From: Clostridiales bacterium
GTDB taxonomy: Bacteria; Bacillota; Clostridia; Peptostreptococcales; T1SED10-28
DNA length: 17,139 bases
Assembly: GCA_007134725.1 (NCBI GenBank)
Contig: SLKF01000277.1
Location: 1-17,139, forward strand
Direction of reading: 5' to 3'
A model generated the notes under the pieces. The model had not been told where the DNA came from. It made no database searches and worked only from the letters and a program-made list of their open reading frames with translations. Both the position numbers and the translations under genes were made by a program. Every line of letters begins with the position of its first letter. The first letter of the stretch is position 1. Below, one piece after another: positions 14,190 through 17,139 of the stretch.

Positions 14190-15156
14190 GCCCGAAGACC
14201 CCGCCGGTATGAATGAAAAGGATCCTTTGATCGTTACGGAAGGTTCCTTTTTTGATTTCCTCCACCAAACCATAGAGGGCTTTTCCTGTATAAACGGGAT
14301 CCAAGAGGATTCCCTCAGATCTTGCCATGTGTTGCAAAAAATCCCACTCTACTGCCCGGCTTTTCCCATAACCTTCTCCCACATAACCGTCAATAACCCG
14401 GATATTCTTTGAAACAAAAAGAGGATTGTCGGCATTCAACGTACTGGGGTTCAGATAAGTTATGGCTTCCTTAAGCAGTAAAGAGACCCGCTTCTGAAAG
14501 GTTGGGGCATCGGCGGCGATATTAATGCCAATAATTTCTCCCGGGTACTGGTAAAGGGCTTTTCCTAAAATCAGCCCCCCTAAAGTGGATCCGGAGCCCG
14601 TTGCCACAACCACCGCATCAAAGGAAAAGCCTAAAGACTTTTCCTGTTCCTGAATTTCTTTGATCACATCACTGTATCCGAAACAGCCGAGACCGTTAGA
14701 AGCCCCTTCGGGAATGATGTAGGGGGTTTTCCCTTGACCTTTTAATTGATCGCTCAGGGTCTCGAGAATTTCTCCCCGGCGGTGCTGATAATCGGATTCG
14801 CTAATCCGCTGGATCCTTGCACCGAAAAGATGATCCAGCAAATAATTTCCGATCATCTCCGGTTCCTGATTTTCCTTTAACACCAGATACACGGGAAGCC
14901 CGAGTTTTGCCCCGAGGGCTGCGGTAGCCCGGCAGTGGTTGGACTGGATGGCTCCGCAGGTAATCAGGGCGTCGGCCCCCTGCTCCAGGGCTTCCTCCAT
15001 TAAGTATTCCAATTTACGGATTTTATTTCCGGATAGTTCAATACCGGTCTGGTCGTCTCTTTTAATATAGATTTCCGGACCCTTTAAGGATGCGCTTAAT
15101 CTCTGCAATTTTTCAATTTTCGTCGGTAACGTGGCGTAAGATCTCTTGGTTAGCAT
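14161..15156 (-). CDS. D-cysteine desulfhydrase / ACC deaminase family PLP enzyme
   Basis: A 331-residue fold-type II pyridoxal-phosphate enzyme. K45 in LSGNKIRKLE is the expected Schiff-base lysine. CGAIQSNHCRATAA (68-80) is the conserved Asn-containing segment, and ATGSGSTLGG (186-195) binds the cofactor phosphate. The family splits D-cysteine to pyruvate, ammonia and sulfide, or deaminates 1-aminocyclopropane carboxylate; the desulfhydrase role is more common in such bacteria, but the substrate is not provable here. AAGGAGG precedes the ATG. It is the last gene of the minus-strand ABC operon, 23 bp behind the permease. Its 3' end overlaps the selenoprotein gene by 29 bp, with no terminator between, so its transcript probably continues to the hairpin at 13765-13802. 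Confidence 0.88.
   Translation of the reverse strand: MLTKRSYATLPTKIEKLQRLSASLKGPEIYIKRDDQTGIELSGNKIRKLEYLMEEALEQGADALITCGAIQSNHCRATAALGAKLGLPVYLVLKENQEPEMIGNYLLDHLFGARIQRISESDYQHRRGEILETLSDQLKGQGKTPYIIPEGASNGLGCFGYSDVIKEIQEQEKSLGFSFDAVVVATGSGSTLGGLILGKALYQYPGEIIGINIAADAPTFQKRVSLLLKEAITYLNPSTLNADNPLFVSKNIRVIDGYVGEGYGKSRAVEWDFLQHMARSEGILLDPVYTGKALYGLVEEIKKGTFRNDQRILFIHTGGVFGLIPPSTLPR
14217..14253 (+). terminator. possible terminator of the selenoprotein gene
   Basis: AAAGGATCC (14217-14225) pairs with GGTTCCTTT (14242-14250), eight pairs around one U-U mismatch, with a 16-base loop and six T at 14248-14253. It begins 27 bases past the selenoprotein stop and lies within the opposite-strand desulfhydrase coding region. 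Confidence 0.45.
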
Positions 15157-15179
15157 AACTTCCTCCTTAACATCTCAGT

Positions 15180-15947
15180 TTAAAGAATTTCCATGGTTTT
15201 TATCCGTCGGATGGTCCCAAATAAACATAGGGCAGTTAAAACAAGGGTACTTCCCAGTACCGGCCCCAAGGAAGACCAGTCAAAGAAAAATTTAGCGCTT
15301 TCCTCTATTAAACCGTAGGGCAGAAAGTTTTGCAAGGCATTAAAATTATTCAACAGGGGAAAAACCAGGAAAGAAACAAACAGTGTCAATAGTACTGAGG
15401 GAATCCCTTTTTGAATGATGCTGATTAAAAAGAACAGTAGGGATAACAGAAAAATAAAATACAGAGCAAAGAGCAAACCACCCTGAAGTACGCCCGGGAG
15501 ATCAAGCCCGGTGTATTCAAACAGCACCCGACCGTAAAAATTATTGACCATAAAGCCTAAAAGAGTGGCAATCACAAGACCGGTACCGTACAGGAGAAAT
15601 TTGGACAAAACCAGAGCGGTGGCATTGCCGCCTTTGCTTCGGGGCAAAATCCAATATTTCCGCTGCAATTCCTGGGCAAGGGTTCCCATCACCGTAAGGG
15701 TGACCACAATCAGTCCGATCTGGGAAAGATTTGCCATATAACTTCGAAGCAGTCCCTGTTGAGAGGTATCCATCATTCCCATCATGGCAGGGTCAAAGCC
15801 TTCACTTTCCAGGATCATGGGAAGCATGCGATACATAATCGGCTCCATGAGTCCAAAAAGGATGTAAGCAACGACTAGAATTAACAAGCGATAGGTTCGA
15901 AGATTTTCTAAGAATTCTTTTTTAAAGTACGCGGAAAAATTTTTCAT
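15180..15947 (-). CDS. ABC transporter permease (ABC-2 type, YxlG-like)
   Basis: A 255-residue integral membrane protein. Six hydrophobic segments are visible at about residues 21-40, 74-92, 111-135, 156-178, 181-200 and 228-246, with a positively charged short N-terminus (FSAYFKKEFLENLRTYR) before the first. This is the layout of ABC-2 family permeases that pair with a separate ATPase. Its ATG overlaps the stop of the ATPase gene by four bases (ATGA). By position it corresponds to Bacillus YxlG. The exported substrate is unknown; lipids, antimicrobial peptides and other hydrophobic molecules are typical for the group. Confidence 0.88.
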   Translation of the reverse strand: MKNFSAYFKKEFLENLRTYRLLILVVAYILFGLMEPIMYRMLPMILESEGFDPAMMGMMDTSQQGLLRSYMANLSQIGLIVVTLTVMGTLAQELQRKYWILPRSKGGNATALVLSKFLLYGTGLVIATLLGFMVNNFYGRVLFEYTGLDLPGVLQGGLLFALYFIFLLSLLFFLISIIQKGIPSVLLTLFVSFLVFPLLNNFNALQNFLPYGLIEESAKFFFDWSSLGPVLGSTLVLTALCLFGTIRRIKTMEIL

Positions 15948-16861
15948 TTTCCATTCACCACCTTTACAAAAATATCTTCCAGACTGGAGCGTTTCAGGGA
16001 TAAGGAAATGATCGGCAGAGAAAACCCGCTGAGGACTTCCAACAATTGTCCCTGGGCTTTTTTTCGATCATGAACGTACAGGGTCATATGATTATGGTTG
16101 ATATTGATTTTATCCACCCAGGGCTGCTGTAATAAGGGCTCTTTCAGAGCCGTGCAATTGCCCTCCCATTGGATTTCATAGACCGGTTGAAGATACTGTT
16201 CCTGAAGGGTTTCCAAATTTTCCTCCAAATGAATGGTTCCTTCATGGAGAATGGCAATACGGTCACAGATTTTTTCCACATCACTTAATATATGGGTGGA
16301 CAGAAAAATCGTGGTGTTTTCATCCTTCAGGCCCAGGATGATGTCCAGAAGCTCTCTTCTTCCTTGAGGGTCCAGGGCTGAGGAAGGCTCATCGAGAAAT
16401 AGTATTTTCGGGTGATTGTAGACGGAAACCGCAAGTCCCAACCGTTGACGCATCCCTCGGGAATACCCTCCGATTTTTCGGGTGGAGGCTTCGGTCAGGT
16501 TCACCAGATGCAACAGTTCCTGATTTCTCTTGTCAATGGCTTCCCTGCTGTAGCCGCTGATTTTCCCGATGTATTCCAAATACTCGATGCCTTTCATATA
16601 GGGATAAAACTGAGGATCCTCCGGTAAGTAGCCAATAATTTTTTGCAGCTTTTCGATGTTTCCCTGTAAAGGCAGGCCATCGATCATAATGTCCCCCTCG
16701 CGATAGGAGGTAAGGCCCGTAAGGATATTCATGGTCGTGGTTTTACCGGCGCCGTTTTGTCCGAGAAATCCGTAAATTTCTCCGGAATTAATGGTAAAGT
16801 CGATGCCCTTTAAAACGTGATGCTTGCCAAATTGTTTTTGTAAATTCTTTACTTCGATCAT
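15944..16861 (-). CDS. ABC transporter ATP-binding protein (YxlF-like)
   Basis: A 305-residue ATPase. Walker A is GQNGAGKTT (34-42), the signature is YSRGMRQRLGLA near 133-144 (SRGMRQ in place of the canonical SGGQ-type sequence, common in this subfamily), Walker B is ILFLDEPSSALDP, and the switch histidine is H190 in FLSTHILSD. The extra C-terminal domain of about 90 residues is normal for drug-export-type ATPases. GAAAGGAG lies seven bases upstream of the ATG. It follows the small PLDc_N-like gene by four bases and overlaps the permease gene, so it powers that permease. It matches YxlF of the Bacillus sigY operon in type and position. Confidence 0.94.
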   Translation of the reverse strand: MIEVKNLQKQFGKHHVLKGIDFTINSGEIYGFLGQNGAGKTTTMNILTGLTSYREGDIMIDGLPLQGNIEKLQKIIGYLPEDPQFYPYMKGIEYLEYIGKISGYSREAIDKRNQELLHLVNLTEASTRKIGGYSRGMRQRLGLAVSVYNHPKILFLDEPSSALDPQGRRELLDIILGLKDENTTIFLSTHILSDVEKICDRIAILHEGTIHLEENLETLQEQYLQPVYEIQWEGNCTALKEPLLQQPWVDKININHNHMTLYVHDRKKAQGQLLEVLSGFSLPIISLSLKRSSLEDIFVKVVNGK

Positions 16862-16865
16862 AGGT

Positions 16866-17081
16866 TTACTCCTTTCGTCCGAAAATTAAAAAGGCAATGG
16901 GGCCCAGGGTATTGACCAAAAGCACAATGGCCACCCACCAAAGTTCTGATAGGTTCCGAACCCCACGATTGCCAATGATGGAAAAACATAAAATCTTTAA
17001 AGCAAGTTCCAAGACCACCAAGGGAACAATGATTAAAACGATTTCCATGGTTTCTAAATTACTGAAAAATTCCTGTATCAT
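16866..17081 (-). CDS. PLDc_N-like small membrane protein (YxlE-like)
   Basis: A 71-residue protein with two membrane segments (about 13-33 and 48-67). The ending ELWWVAIVLLVNTLGPIAFLIFGRK is the signature of the phospholipase D-nuclease N-terminal (PLDc_N) small-protein family. The ATG at 17081 is chosen because GGAGGTGG lies just upstream; the GTG at 17090 sits inside that site. In Bacillus, YxlE is a protein of this kind, encoded directly before the YxlF ATPase and reported as a negative factor for sigma-Y. The same order is seen here, four bases before the ATPase gene. Role as a transporter or sigma-regulation partner is inference. Confidence 0.82.
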   Translation of the reverse strand: MIQEFFSNLETMEIVLIIVPLVVLELALKILCFSIIGNRGVRNLSELWWVAIVLLVNTLGPIAFLIFGRKE

Positions 17082-17095
17082 AAAAGCCACCTCCA

Positions 17096-17114
17096 GTTTC
17101 TTTATTAAAGAAAC
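17096..17114. promoter_or_regulatory. 19-bp palindrome overlapping the -10 / start region
   Basis: GTTTCTTTATTAAAGAAAC is a perfect 9-bp inverted repeat around one central base. It overlaps the -10 of the minus-strand ECF promoter and the expected transcription start. It could be an operator for a dimeric repressor or a 5' hairpin just before the ribosome binding site. Confidence 0.5.
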
Positions 17115-17136
17115 GAAAAAAGTGAAAAGAAGTTCA
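17111..17136 (-). promoter_or_regulatory. ECF-type promoter of the ABC operon
   Basis: On the minus strand, TGAAC (17136-17132), exactly 16 bases, then CGTTT (17115-17111), about 30 bases before the start codon of the PLDc_N-like gene. It shares AAATGAACTT, the spacer length and CGTT with the site in front of the ECF sigma gene (12419-12444), which suggests that the same sigma factor reads both. Confidence 0.7.
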
Positions 17137-17139
17137 TTT

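Overview
The window looks like chromosomal DNA of an anaerobic, low-to-mid GC Firmicute of the class Clostridia. The evidence is strong AGGAGG-type ribosome binding sites, short intergenic gaps, a class 1B (PyrK/PyrD) dihydroorotate dehydrogenase, a PyrR-type RNA attenuator, a Bacillus sigma-Y-like ECF locus, and a small gene that makes sense only if an in-frame TGA is read as selenocysteine. The genus cannot be fixed from the sequence alone.

Layout. (1) 21-1465: a Crp/Fnr-type regulator and a SAM-dependent methyltransferase, closely spaced. (2) 1467-6414: a sigma-A promoter, a leader with a PyrR-binding hairpin and attenuator terminator, then pyrC-pyrF-pyrK-pyrD-pyrE, four of which overlap the next gene or sit within 16 nt of it. 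This covers the late steps of UMP synthesis. The operon ends in a terminator whose 5' arm is present in three tandem copies. (3) 6557-7423: an orphan PD-(D/E)XK nuclease-like protein. (4) 7551-12331: an uncommon gene set. It contains a fusion of a D-Ala-D-Ala-ligase-like ATP-grasp domain to a degenerate M20 peptidase domain, a cytoplasmic gamma-glutamyltranspeptidase-fold enzyme with altered substrate-pocket residues, and an N-formylglutamate amidohydrolase-like enzyme. The last two are separated by an 18-bp tandem repeat. This set could form or turn over an unidentified small amide or peptide. (5) 12337-13802: a REP-like hairpin, then an ECF sigma factor, a zinc-finger anti-sigma factor and a small zinc-ribbon membrane protein. 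(6) 13899-14189: a 96-residue selenoprotein gene of the HesB-like, CC/Se-motif type, hidden from ordinary ORF finding by its TGA codon. (7) 14161-17136, minus strand: an operon of a PLDc_N-like small membrane protein, an ABC ATPase, an ABC permease and a D-cysteine desulfhydrase-family enzyme. The last of these overlaps the selenoprotein gene tail to tail by 29 bp.

How the parts fit. The ECF sigma gene and the minus-strand ABC operon both carry a TGAAC-N16-CGTT promoter. Their gene content matches the single Bacillus subtilis sigY-yxlCDEFG operon, here split into two convergent transcription units under what looks like one sigma factor, with the desulfhydrase added and the selenoprotein between them. 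The three most noteworthy items are the selenoprotein, the split sigma-Y-type regulon, and the ATP-grasp/M20 - GGT-like - amidohydrolase cluster.
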